DNA of 64,000 bases from Acytostelium subglobosum LB1 (taxonomy: Eukaryota; Evosea; Eumycetozoa; Acytosteliales; Acytosteliaceae). The notes under the pieces were generated by a model. The model searched no databases. It was not told the origin of the DNA and was given only the letters and a program-made list of their open reading frames with translations. Each line of letters starts with the position of its first letter. Position 1 is the first letter of the stretch. Shown piece after piece: positions 10,327 through 21,783 of this stretch. Location of the stretch: NCBI RefSeq assembly GCF_000787575.1, contig NW_012236529.1:310001-374000 (forward strand), read 5' to 3'. Made by a program: the position numbers and the translations under genes.

Positions 10327-12955
10327 ATGGACAGTTTCATACCATTGCATTGCAATGTTGTCAGGTTGGTGTATAACAATCAAGTGATTGATGGTAGTAG
10401 TGTTACTGTTCTATCATTCGACTCAGGTCAAAAGACAATCAGTATAACATTAGTTGATGGAACTATATATAGTCATCACTTTAATGACATAGATTATATA
10501 GATCTGTATGTACCTACAACTTTGTTGATGAAATCGATGATGTTTGTCTGATTATTAACATACAACAACAATAATAACAAAGTTATAACTTAAATTTTGG
10601 TGGACTATGTATATTGGAGTTATTATCAGATCAAGGAGTTAGGTTCAAGGCAACATTGCGTTTGAATCAATTGACAAACTTGATCAACAGGATTCCTCAC
10701 AACAATAAGTTTGACATCTTCAAACGATGGTACTGGTGCAGACATCCTGGCCAAAATGTCTTTGTCAACTCAATTCACAAACAAGTATGTACCATTCATT
10801 GATTGATTCATTGATTGATTGATTGAGTGATCCTAACATTATCACTCAGTGGAAAATACCTAAACATATAATAGGAAGATGAGATATCGCCTTCTTAGGG
10901 GCATATATAACATGTTTGGCATTGGACCTCCACCAAGGCCTGTAGAGTTGGTCGATGAGTCATACTTTTGTTGGTACTTGACTCAGATCACCACAAGATG
11001 GGTTGGAATGAATGACAATACTATCCTGCGCCATTGGAGTACGCTCAGACTATTGTGCCACTTCCTCACACCTAAAAGCGCAAAGTGTAAGGTCTTTGAT
11101 CAGGTGATGAACCACTTCATCAGATATGCACAAGGCATAAGCATTGATGACATGGTCCAGAATTGCCATGAATACCTTTGGAGGATGTCCATGCTAGACC
11201 CCACTCTAGACACGCGCCCCATCTTTAAGTCGTTGGGGCGTTGGGGCGCCAACGACTTCCCCTTGATGCGTCAGTCTCATCCAGATACCGGCAGTTTACT
11301 CCGATTTGGTACCACATTGTATGTATACAACCTAAATCATTCACTCATTCATTCATTCATTTACTAATTCATTCTTTGTCATGCATAGGTTTGAGTACTT
11401 TAACAACTCATCCTTTGATAGGGTAATACAGTTTGTAGCATACCTCATTGATGCCAGAGAGATCCACCTACTCCTGAAGAAGGCAGACCGTCTGAAGAGC
11501 ATGTTGGCGACTCATTCATTGTACGTGGGCGTAGCGAACCGCCCAAACATCCATGTGTATCTAGACGAGCAACTACTCTTGATCAGTCAACAAGAGATCA
11601 GCTTCTATATTTGTGGTCTGCTCAAGCGTGATGACGGTAGTGCTCTTCTTGGACCACTCTCCCCTGACTTCATCCAACAACTCAATGTTCTACGCGAGTT
11701 GGACTCAATCGTCGACGATTGTAATCTCACATCGGACCAACTCGATGACATCAACAAGGTGACCATTCAGATTCTGGACTACTTCTCCAAGTTCCGACCC
11801 AACACCTATGATGTCATCAAGGAAAGCTTCATGTATGGATTGGATCCCTACATATTGGACCTGGCCAAAGTCGGTCACTGTCTATCTTCCTCTGGTCACG
11901 GCGTACCGCTGGGTTGAGATAAGTCAGTTTGCAATCAGGATCGAGTACCCCTCACTCAACGCCTTGTGTCAATTCCTCTCGAAACCTTCGTTCAGAGAGT
12001 TGGACAACTGGAACATACCCAGCTCATTTGAACAGCTCTTTTACATGACTGGACCACATCAGCGCAGCCATGTTCCTGAGAATGAGGACTACCACAAGCT
12101 CCTCTCCTCAATCGAGTTGGATAATTTTGCTTATGGTCCCGATTTACATTCATCCATTTATGGACGTTCTCGTAGCAACGATAGGAGAGTCCGCAAATTG
12201 GCAAACATCTCCGCAGGAGAGCTGGTAACATTGGCCACACCATTGTCAATTGGCTCTTTGGTGCTCATGGACCCGATGTGGTGCGATTTGTTAGCATGGC
12301 AGCTGTTGTCCATTTGGGGCTCAATAACTATGTCAACACTACCATCCATGAGAGTTTTATTGAGACTCTCAACAAAAAGTACATTGTCAAAGCGCCCGGA
12401 CATATCACCGACGTATTCCCAACCCTTCAATCACTATTTGAAGAGTTGCTCAAGAGATTCTACAATAACACTAGGATACCTGATGGCGTGGAGGACACAC
12501 CAGCACTCAGACTAGCTATATTTATCATCACGATCTGCCTTCTTGGTAACATTCCAATCACACTTGTTGGAATGACAAATCAAAAGGCGTTCAAGATCGT
12601 ACGAAACAATCTAACTGATGACAACCAACCATGGAGGACACACTTCTGGACAATGCTAAGGTATCCCGGTCCCATCCACAAGATTCATGGAACCAACCTG
12701 GTGACCCCTAGTGATGTCCAGGAACTGTTTGATCGGCCAAGCACATGTCTATTCCATGAGGTTGGAATGGTCATTGTGAAGGATGCCGGTCAGCTCACCA
12801 ATGAGTCCATGCAAGTTGTTAGCCAACATATCAAAATCATTGAGTCTAGCGACTACAATGACATGGCACAGACACTTGTCATACTCTCAAACACAACATC
12901 ACTTGCACTAGCAAAGTATATACATATCCGTGATCAAACTTTGTTTCTCAAGTAA
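10327..12955 (+). CDS. Hypothetical protein with two frame breaks
   Basis: I do not recognise this protein. Likely exons are 10327-10505, 10643-10784, 10879-11318 and 11389 onward. The first two junctions are uncertain. The last exon is open in three successive frames. The frame changes near 11870, between YILDLAK and VTVYLPLVTAYRW. It changes again near 12265, between SLVLMDP and DVVRFVSMAAVVHL. No intron fits either place. Long coding-like stretches on both sides suggest single-base sequence errors or a very recent pseudogene. The product would be roughly 740 residues, largely helical, without signal peptide or clear domain. The stop is TAA at 12953. Confidence 0.5.
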
Positions 12956-14013
12956 CATAGACACCATCAACAATTAATCAATCACTCGATCAATCATCAA
13001 TCAGGTTAACATTTGGTAGAAATAATAAACGAGTATTACTATAATTTTAAAAATAATAACTTTACATTATACATGCTGGAGAGTACTATTATCTGTTGAT
13101 CTAAGAACTAACTTGTGAGTTGTCTGATGGCAGTGCCAGATTAACAATGTGGCCAGAGCTTGGCAACAAGTTCATGTCACCATCATCTTCCACTGTACAC
13201 CCGAATCATCACCGACACTCCGAAATCATTACCCAGTATTTTAAAGCCGAATAAATTTTTGGGCATTGTAGATTGAATAATCGATTGATTGATCCAAGCA
13301 TGCTAATTACATGTTTATGCAAAACTACAAAATGTAAACATTGTGATCACTCGGCCGAAAATTAATATCTCTAATCACTTCATTGTTTAAGTCACACACA
13401 GATACTAAAAAAACCTGATTACTTTGATGGGTCACCTGATGTACACTCAACAGTGTTACAAACGGAGAAAGTCATCGATCAGCCCCATTAGAGGTTCATA
13501 TTGTGAGCCACAACATTTCTTTTTAATTTTCAATTTTAATTTTAATCAAATGTTCCTCGAGATGGGTCCAAAGGACCCGACCCCCCACATCTTTATTCGC
13601 GCACTGGACTCCCAGGAACAAGACTGCCTTAGATTCGAGCCTTTAAGGTCCATGCCGGCTGGCCCCCACTCTCCTGATTAACCACCAACCATCATAACCA
13701 CCCACCATGACCATCACATCCGGTTGGTTTAGTGCAAGAGGGTGCTTTAATCAGATTCTAACAACAACCCACAACTCTACATCCACTACCTACTTGCATT
13801 GGTGCCGAACAGCTACATTCTATGCTCGCTTACCAATCGAATCCTTGGCAGGATGTACGAGTAGGAAGTAGTGTTGCAACACTACACTCATTGTTAACAT
13901 TGTCTCAATCAATCATTCATTCAATCATTCAATCAATCAACTTCATACAATCAATTACTTGTTGTAATAACAGTAGCCTAGCGCAGCCAGACACACGCCA
14001 CCCAGGTCATCAA
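12956..14013. other. Intergenic region
   Basis: No supported gene. It holds AT-rich spacer with CAATCAAT repeats and a moderately G/C-rich part around 13560-13680. The stretch 13822-14013 is open in the frame of the next gene, but it includes repeat sequence (ATTCAATC-like) ending in AACAG near 13972. It may therefore be an upstream exon plus intron rather than coding throughout. Confidence 0.45.
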
Positions 14014-14922
14014 ATGCCACTCCGAAGGAACTCCGAAGTGCAGGTGGAAGGCACCAACACCACCGTCCAACTACGTGACTTGTTCAACGCTGGCCGCTGG
14101 AAGAAACCCTTCACATTCAAACACTTTTTGTTTGCCCTCTATCTGCCATTTGGTCTGGCGTTGTGGCCAGTCAGATTGATGTTCAATGTGTTGGTGTTCT
14201 CATTCCTGCTGGTGATTCCCAAGCGTCTGCGATTCCTCACGCCTCCCCTCATCGCACTGAGCATGGGCGTGATCACACGGGTAAGGGGTCGCCACAACCT
14301 ACCCAGCAGGAACAATCCCAACGCCGGCCGCATCATTGTCTGCAACCATCTCTCAGACTTTGATCCATACCCCATCTACATGATGCTGGACTATTTCCAC
14401 GTGTTGGTGGCCGCACATATTGCCAACGTGCCAATCATTGGCAACGTCTATCGCAAGATGGACGCCATATACGTCGACCAGGCCAACCGTGACAAGGCCC
14501 GTCTGGACGTGATGGAGGCACTGAGCAAGACAAACATCCCTCTGCTCATCTATCCAGAGGGCGGCCTCACCAGCGGCAAGACTGGACTGATGATGTTCCA
14601 GAAGTTTGTCTTTGGTCTTGGCCACGGCGTCACGCCCATCTCGATGCGCCTCACATCGCCATGGCCCATCAACGTCGACTATCTTGGCAGCAACTGGTTC
14701 AAGAACTTCTTCTGGTGGATCATGGTGCCCTTCCACATCTTTGAGCTCAACGTGCTGCCCACAGAGTTCATCAAGGACGGCGAGACAGACATGGACTTTG
14801 CCAAGCGCGTCCAGTCCATCATTGCCAAGGACCTACGAATTGAAGCCACCTCCCATCCATACGCACAAAAGAGGGAGTTGGTCAAGGAGATGCAGAATGC
14901 CAAACAAGCCAAGAGAGGTTAG
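14014..14922 (+). CDS. PlsC-type acyltransferase (AUP1/LPCAT-like)
   Basis: A membrane glycerolipid acyltransferase that would move an acyl group from acyl-CoA to a lysophospholipid or glycerol phosphate. I chose ATG 14014 (MPLRRNSEV), giving 302 residues; the frame is open further upstream but the extension is repeat-like. A hydrophobic hairpin at about residues 35-75 (FLFALYLPFGLALWPVRL, then MFNVLVFSFLLVI) anchors it. Block I, NHLSDFDP, has the catalytic HX4D. Block III is YPEGGLTSG. The spacing matches the PlsC family, and the arrangement resembles AUP1 and LPCAT proteins on the endoplasmic reticulum or lipid droplets. A GTTAGT immediately before the stop could be a donor to a further small exon. 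The next gene is convergent. The exact substrate is unknown. Confidence 0.85.
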   Translation: MPLRRNSEVQVEGTNTTVQLRDLFNAGRWKKPFTFKHFLFALYLPFGLALWPVRLMFNVLVFSFLLVIPKRLRFLTPPLIALSMGVITRVRGRHNLPSRNNPNAGRIIVCNHLSDFDPYPIYMMLDYFHVLVAAHIANVPIIGNVYRKMDAIYVDQANRDKARLDVMEALSKTNIPLLIYPEGGLTSGKTGLMMFQKFVFGLGHGVTPISMRLTSPWPINVDYLGSNWFKNFFWWIMVPFHIFELNVLPTEFIKDGETDMDFAKRVQSIIAKDLRIEATSHPYAQKRELVKEMQNAKQAKRG

Positions 14923-15148
14923 TGTTGGTAGGTGTTTCCAACAACATCATTATATATAGTGATGGATAACTTCGTTTGGGTCGGCAACTATATATCCCAA
15001 GCTCACTCAATCAAGATGTATCCATCAACCAAGCAATCAACAAACAAAGTGATGTGGCTGGCTACTCACCAGCCTCAACAGGAGTGTAATAATAAAAGGG
15101 TTAAACCTTACCCTAACCTTGCCCTTTACCTAATAATAATAATAATGT

Positions 15149-17882
15149 TTAGTCATCCTTTTCATCACGGCCACTGTCTCTTGATTTCCAATCGTCGTCA
15201 TTCCAGGTGTTGGGCGAGGCCGTCCTCCTGGAGGGCGCATAGCCAATCTCTGGTATCTCCTTGATGTCGGCCATGTGCAGGAGACTGTTGATTGGTTTGG
15301 TGACCGAGTTGATAGGCTTGGCAAAGATGGACGGTAGCTGTATCTTGTGTGGCTGGCCAGTGGCGTCCGACGTGCCACTCTCGCGCAGTGGCACCCTGGA
15401 TGTAGGTACGATTGGTGTCGACGACAGATGCTCTGGCACGCTAGCAGGTGGTCTTACATACAGAGGTGGATCGCACGAGGGCAGGTAATTGAACCTGCTC
15501 GCGGCCGACACTCTGTTCCTGTTGAGCTCCAAGTGCATCTTGATCGTTTGGAATGTGATGTCCAGCTGCAGACGGCGCTCAGCAGTCAATATATTGGTGT
15601 TGGCATCGCTGACCATGATCAGATCGCTGGGCTTGGGCAGCTCAAGCTTGGTGAGCGTGGTGTTTCGGTAGTATATGAATGGCGAGGCGATTGACTGCCA
15701 GCCGACGAATGTGAACTTGTTGCCCGAGAGGTAGACCTTTTGCAGCGACTTGTTGTTCCTGAAGCAGTCAGCGAGCAGACATGCGCCATGATCATTCATC
15801 TCATTACCTGTGATGTCGAGTGCAGTCAGCGACTTGTTGTTGTTGAGCATCTGGATGAGGGGGTTGAGTGCCGCGCCCAAGTTGTAGTGCTGACCCACGC
15901 CGAGCTTGGTGAGCTTGGAGTGTCTGCCAACAAAGTCCACGATGCCCGCAATAAACGCCTCATCATTGACCGATGTGGAGTTGTAGCCAACGTTGAGCGA
16001 GGCGAGATCGGGGAGATTGTTTAGTGTGGTCATGATGTCTGTGAGTTGTTTGGTCGCCAGACTGTTCTCCGAGATGTCCAGACCATTGAGGAACATCGAC
16101 TCGTTGAGTAGGTCGGCCAGGATCTGGCCCGACTTGCCCGCGAGCCCATTCGACGCTAGGTTAAGGGTCATCGAGTTGCGCGGCAGCTTCTTGTTGACAA
16201 TGAATGCGGTGAAGATCGTTTGCAACGAGTCTCCAACAAGGCCACAGCCAGAGAGGTCCAAGTGTCGCAGTTGACGGAAGCATCCAATCGTCTCAGAGGC
16301 GAGCATTCTCGCGCTGATCAACGTTATCTTGTTCTTGCTAAAGTCGATCAACTCGATGCCCTCGAGGGCTCTGAGTGACGCAGCCAGTGTGGAGAAGTTG
16401 AGCTGGCAGGCTGACAGACGCAGCTCGCGCAGCGCGTGAACACCTCTGATCTTGCACAGCCAGGATACGAGCGCGGACGAGCCGGTATCCTGGAAGCGGT
16501 TGCCCGAGAGGTTGAGCGTCTCGAGCGTGAGCGACATGGCAAAGTTGCGCTCCAGTGCCTGGACGAGCTGCGAACAGCCCTTGGGTGGGATGTTACATTC
16601 CGAGAGGTTCAGCTCGATGAGCGAGTGATTGAACGCGGCGAGGCCGTCGGCAAGACTGACCAACGACTCGTAGGACAGCGTGTTGTTTGAGAGATTCAGT
16701 CGCTGAAGTGCGCTGTGTGTGCCAATGTGCTGCAGTGCGACGCCCAATGGAGTGAATGGCTGTTCGGACAGCAGATTAGTGATTGTCAACTCCGAGATTG
16801 CCCTGTTCGTGTAGAGCATCTCAGCCACCGATGATATAACATTGATGTGAGGCACCTTATTAATGCGCAATGATCTTATGAATGGATTATGTCGCAGACA
16901 GATGATTGATGTGAACAAGTTGAAGCTGGATAGATGATTGGAACATGTTAGTAGTGTGCTGGTCTCCCTCAATCAATCAATCAATCGATGGACATACCCT
17001 AGCGAGCATGTTGGATCAACACCAGGGATCTGACTGAGGTCAAGCTCAGGGTATCGTGTGAGATATAGTGTTTCCATGTGTCTGAGGAAGTCCAATGTAG
17101 CCTTGCGCTTAAAGTAATGTGAATGTGCAATGTATTGCTCAGCAATGCCCTTGCCATCAGGTCCAAAGTCTAGTGATGTATCATGTTAGTCCAAGCGTTC
17201 ACTGATTGTGCTCGAGTCCATCACATACCATGATTGAATTGCAATGGTTGATATCTGTTTGGAGGCAGGGTCACTTGGACCAAGGCTTCTTGAGGGAAGC
17301 CACGAGAGATTGTAAAGGTCGTAAAGACGATGGACTTGATGACGATGTTCTCCACCTTGCGGTCTGGTGATCGAATGAACATTGATGATATAGGTGTTTG
17401 ACTTGATGTTGTCTTATACTTAATCTCAATCTAATGATTGATTGAACGAATGATTGAGTGAGTGATTGTGAGCGAGTGATTGATCGAGCACGATATACTT
17501 ACACTTTGTTGTGAAGGGATTGGACCACCAATGACTATTGGAGGCTCTGCAATCTCGATTAGATCATAATGATGGACAGAGGTGACAAGATCACGTGATG
17601 ATGCTCTCTGCTTCTTGATTATTAATGATTTGTATCTGCCAACTACCAATATCCTTGGTTTCATCTCTTCATTCGCTGACATTGACACGTCTACCACTCC
17701 TTGGAATGCTATCTCCTCTCCAAATAGTCCTCCAATGCCTCCCAACTGTTCATTTATATATGCTATACATCCATCCGTTCATTCTTGTTAATGTATGAAT
17801 CATTGATTGATTGATTGATTGATTGATTGATGAATGACATACCTTGATCATCTGGATTTATCTCAATTTGTTCATTTCCCAT
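15149..17882 (-). CDS. PH-like plus leucine-rich-repeat protein (CARMIL-like)
   Basis: Five exons join in phase: 17882-17843, 17738-17503, 17412-17229, 17169-16998 and 16925-15149, encoding about 802 residues. The N-terminal 140 residues look like the non-canonical PH domain of CARMIL proteins (ILVVGRYKSLIIKKQR, then VENIVIKSIVFTTFTISRGF). A long run of RNase-inhibitor-type leucine-rich repeats follows (for example LQRLNLSNNTLSYESLVSLA, LETLNLSGNRFQDTGSSAL and LRHLDLSGCGLVGDSLQTIF). The C-terminal 130 residues are Pro/Ser/Arg-rich and end in an Asp/Glu/Lys tail. CARMIL binds capping protein and myosin I at the leading edge. Its long C-terminal tail is absent or much reduced here, so this may be a related but distinct adaptor. 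The first two splice sites are less certain than the rest. Confidence 0.75.
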
Positions 17883-18502
17883 CTTTTGTTTACTACTATA
17901 TTACTACTACTACTACTACTACTATGTTATAAATAAAGAAATAATGGATGAATGAATGGATGAATGAATGAATATTACATCGATGAGAGTGAATGAATGA
18001 AAGGAAAAAGGAGCATGAATGAAAAGGGGTGTCCTTTGCCAGAGATGATGTTGCTCATCAATTATTTGAATTTTGACCCCAAAACAGTGTTCCCGATTAT
18101 AAGAACACTGTTTTGGGGTCAAGCGTGATCAAGACTATCGAAATGAATACCTCATATATCTGATTGAGTGATTGAATGATTGATTGGTTAGTTAGTTGAA
18201 ATAAACATTGGCGTGGTCCTTTAATTAACTAAATAGATTGGAATTCACTTAAACAATCATTGTTTATTGGTGAGTGAGTAGAGTGATTGATTGATTGAAT
18301 GAGATTAAAAGGGTGCGTTGTGTTGCGTTGGTAGTTAGAAGTAGAAGACTTGGCATTGCTGTTCCACAACAGTAGAAGTAATAATAATAATAGTAGTAGT
18401 AGTCGTAGTAGTGCCAATGGTGATTGAGTTGGATTGAGTTGAATTGAATTGATTGTGATTGAGAGTGTAGTTGTTGTTGGCATTTGCTTTGTGTTTGCTT
18501 TT
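17883..18502. other. Intergenic region with a strong hairpin
   Basis: This is the spacer between two minus-strand genes. It contains ACT and TAG trinucleotide runs (17895-17925, 18380-18410), GAAT repeats and the perfect inverted repeat described separately. No coding sequence is supported. Confidence 0.6.
18073..18122. repeat. Perfect 20-bp inverted repeat with 10-nt loop
   Basis: The left arm TTGACCCCAAAACAGTGTTC (18073-18092) is exactly complementary to GAACACTGTTTTGGGGTCAA (18103-18122), with ten bases between. It lies about 190-240 bp upstream of the PH-LRR start codon. It could be a small RNA hairpin, a cruciform or a protein-binding site. Confidence 0.9.
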
Positions 18503-19360
18503 TTACATCAGAATACATCCACTGCTCTGTGGCGCCTCGGGCTGCTGGCTTTTGTCAATCTCCATCAATATCTGCTTGAACACCTCCTCCACATTGACAT
18601 TGTTCTTGCCTGAACACTCGACGAATGCACAGTCCCACTCATTTGCTAGACTCTGTCCTTGCTCTTTACTGATTTGTCTGTTTGTTGGATTGATTGAATG
18701 ATTGATTGAATGGTCAGTCATTGAACATGTTCCCGTTGTATTGTGTATAGTATACAATCATACCTTTCACCTTCTAGATCCGACTTGTTACCGACTAGTA
18801 CTCTGGGTATCTTCTCGGTACCCAATGCATTCAATATCTTATCGTTCAACACCTTGATAACATCCAATGAAGACGCTGAAGTTACACTGTACACCAATAT
18901 ATAACCATGTATTCCGATTGAGTATTGCTTCTGCAATATAGAATACTCATCCTGTTATAGTAGTGATTGTTTGTTAGTCATTCAATGTCCTTGTTATTGT
19001 TGTTGATACACTATCACTCACTCACACTCCACCTCTGCCTGCCTCTACCTCCACCTCATCCTCTATCATATCAACTCATACCTGACCAGCAGTATCTATA
19101 ATCTCTGTTGCATATTCCTTGTTGCTCTGTAGTTTGATCACCTTTTGGAAGGTGTTCTCTATCGTTGGATTATAAGTATCGGGACAGTTCTTGTCTACGT
19201 ATTGCAAAGTGATGGTTGACTTTCCTAATGTATGTTGGAAGTAAATGAACGAGTTGTTAGTCAATAAGTTAATGGGAGGGCATGAGAATGAGCCTTAATA
19301 CAAATACATACCGACTGCACGGAAGCCCATTACACATATCTTTCTCTTGGTTGGAGGCAT
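18503..19360 (-). CDS. rheb: Rheb small GTPase
   Basis: A Ras-superfamily GTPase that activates TORC1 at the lysosome. Exons 19360-19312, 19224-19082, 18951-18764 and 18677-18503 give 184 residues. The P-loop GFRAVGKS carries the arginine (residue 14) that marks Rheb in place of the usual Ras glycine. The effector loop is NPTIENTF, switch II begins DTAGQDEYS, and the guanine-specificity motif is NKSD. SIGIHGYILVYSVTS is close to animal Rheb. The C-terminal CILM is a CaaX box that predicts farnesylation and membrane attachment. Length and motif order match the family. The gene lies alone between unrelated genes. The identification is firm. Confidence 0.93.
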
Positions 19361-20816
19361 GTTATGTTATGTTGATTTGAATGATTGAATGATGTCTAAT
19401 GTATGTATATGTATATATGTAATTATTATTGTTATACTACTCTATTTGATTGAATAAATAAAGTTTAAATGTACTGCTCTCTCTCTCACTCTATCTATCT
19501 CTTGTTGTATCGATCTTTTATCTTTGCAAGTAGTAAGTAGAAGTAGTAGTAGTAGTTGAGGCAGGTTGAATATGATGTTGACTGATGGTGGGGGTAAACA
19601 ATTGAATGCGATTGTGATGGATTGTGATGGATTGTGATGTTTGGTGATTGTTGTTGAAGGATGATGATCTGCAGTAGGGAGTTGGCTTTGGTGGCTACAC
19701 TTTAGTTTGCAGAATTGTAAGTGGAATGTTGGGGGCGGCGTCCGTCGTTCGAAAGGCTTTGTATATTGTTGTTGGGATGCTCTAGGGCGGTGATGAGGAT
19801 GAAGAATATGAAGTTGAATATGTAATAAGCTGATGATGAATGTGAATCTCGTTACGAGGTCTTTGCGTTGCGTTACTTTGATTAATTATAGATGGTAATT
19901 AAATGTAATGTAAAGATGATGATGATGGGTGTGATTGATTGTTTGATTGTTTGTTTGATTGATTGATTATTGAATGATTAATATTATTATTATTATCTGT
20001 GTATGAGGTAGGTGTATCTCTTCTTGAACGTTCAAGTGCTGAAGTGTGTTGTGAATATGTGTGTTGCAAAGACTCACTAACAACAACAACTTCAACGAGT
20101 GAGAATAAAAGTTGTGTATGTGTGACTTGACTTTTTGAGATAGTAGTGAAGCCTATATTATAACGTATAAGTAATGAGTATTATGTATAATTGATTGTAT
20201 TATGTTATGTTTATATGTTTGAATGTATGTATAATATATGTGCACAGGTGACGGGGACCTACATCTCGAATGACCTCCGAAGAGTAGTCCTTATGCAAAG
20301 CAAATAACAACAACACATGAGATGTGATTTATTTGTTGTATATAATTTTATTTTATTTTATTGCAATTAATATGAAGGAGGTAGCCAATTAGATATGAAT
20401 TGTTGTGAAAATCATGTGTGTGTCGGAAGTTTGCAGGGACCCGCATGGACCTCGTTCCGTCATGCCCCACAATTGACCCCATTCAAAATGAACGGTGAAC
20501 ATGACCCATCGACCCCTCTATTTCTAAACATGAAATTGTGTTTTTGCAGTTTTTCACCGTTTCCCGATAATCATTATGATCAGAACAATGAATCCTACTT
20601 CCGATGGTTTACACCTTATTGTGTAAGTATGTGATACAATTATCACTCGCTTCCAATGGTAAACATTTGCATTAATGTTGCAATTAAAAGTATTTAAGTT
20701 TGGTTTCGAGTCGATATGAGGCATCTCTGGTCCACAATAAATCAATTGATTCAAAGGCTTCGATCATATTCATTATAAGTGGAAAACATGGATGGAGTAT
20801 GATTGATTGATGTGAA
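19361..20816. other. Intergenic region, 1.45 kb
   Basis: AT-rich and repeat-rich upstream region of Rheb, with TGAT and TTG-type runs. Two G/C-richer patches stand out, about 20244-20300 and 20420-20545. Neither contains a convincing reading frame. I cannot assign an RNA family to them. Confidence 0.45.
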
Positions 20817-21480
20817 CTAATAGAAGTTCTTTGGTTGATCATTGTTCAACTTCCATCTTAGTACCAATGCTATAATACCTCCAATTAGCTAAGATAGTAT
20901 TGATGTAGTAAATTGGTTAGTGATCAAACGTATATCTCTCTTCAAAATTTAGGTAATTACATTGATAAAGAGAATGATAGCCACTGGAACATAGTATCCA
21001 GCTGTATTAGTTGAACAAAGGAAGGTGAAGTTACCACCCTCTTTACATCCAGCTACATCCAATGAAGTAACAATGATCTGAGCAATACCAAAGAGAAGCA
21101 TAATGATCATTACAACAGCAAACTATTAACAAGAGGTTTGTTAAATTAGTAAAGGAAACGGATAGCAGGTTAAAACTTGATTATCTTACATAAAGAAGTA
21201 GTCCTCTACTCTTCTTGATTGATCCTAAAGTACCAATCAATGCCAATATCAATAGAATTACACATGATACTATGTACAAAGCCAGGGCAACCCAGGCCGA
21301 ATTATCTGCAGCATACTTGATATATATCCAGTAAGGTATTGTTAGACACTAAAGTGATTAATTGAGAGTTTAGAGTTAATAATGATCCACATTAGTAAAT
21401 ATATTCATAAAACTTACAACTAATGCAATACAACATATTATTACTAATATCCTTAATACTAATTCTAACTTCTTTGCCAT
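20817..21480 (-). CDS. Small four-span membrane protein
   Basis: Exons 21480-21418, 21348-21190, 21122-20961 and 20888-20817 join exactly in phase 0 and encode 151 residues. Four hydrophobic segments are visible: LELVLRILVIICCIALV, WVALALYIVSCVILLILALI, FAVVMIIMLLFGIAQIIVTS and VPVAIILFINLIGGIIALVL. Short loops separate them, and the second extracellular loop has two cysteines (CKEGGNFTFLC) and a possible N-glycosylation site. The topology resembles small tetraspan families of the tetraspanin or MARVEL type, but the CCG signature of tetraspanins is missing. The basic RWKLNNDQPKNFY tail is probably cytosolic. Role unknown. The gene is too fragmented by introns to appear as one long frame. Confidence 0.75.
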
Positions 21481-21783
21481 TATTCTAGAATAAATGTATT
21501 AGTTATCTATATATTTATAATTATCTATCTATCTCTATGTTGTTTATAATTTACACTGTCGATATTAATGCCATAGCAAGACCAACTTAAAGGCATTAAT
21601 AACATCAATGACACACTACCACAATCACACACTATCCAATCACCATCATGATTGATCAATCACACACCCCTTCACTATCACACACACACAATCAATCAAT
21701 CAGTTAATAATGGAACACACACACACACACACACACACTTATACAATCACACTAACATCATTCCCGATATGGACAATCAATCA
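21481..21783. other. Intergenic spacer with dinucleotide repeat
   Basis: AT-rich spacer upstream of the four-span gene and downstream of the beta-helix gene. It carries a (CA)n tract and CAATCAAT repeats. There is nothing else I can support. Confidence 0.6.
21714..21738. repeat. (CA)n microsatellite
   Basis: About twelve consecutive CA units lie just downstream of the beta-helix gene's stop on the minus strand. Confidence 0.9.

Noticed and set aside
13424-13681. 85-codon open frame in the 13.5 kb spacer
   Set aside because: Mixed composition with a poly-Phe/Asn stretch, no splice partners and no family resemblance.
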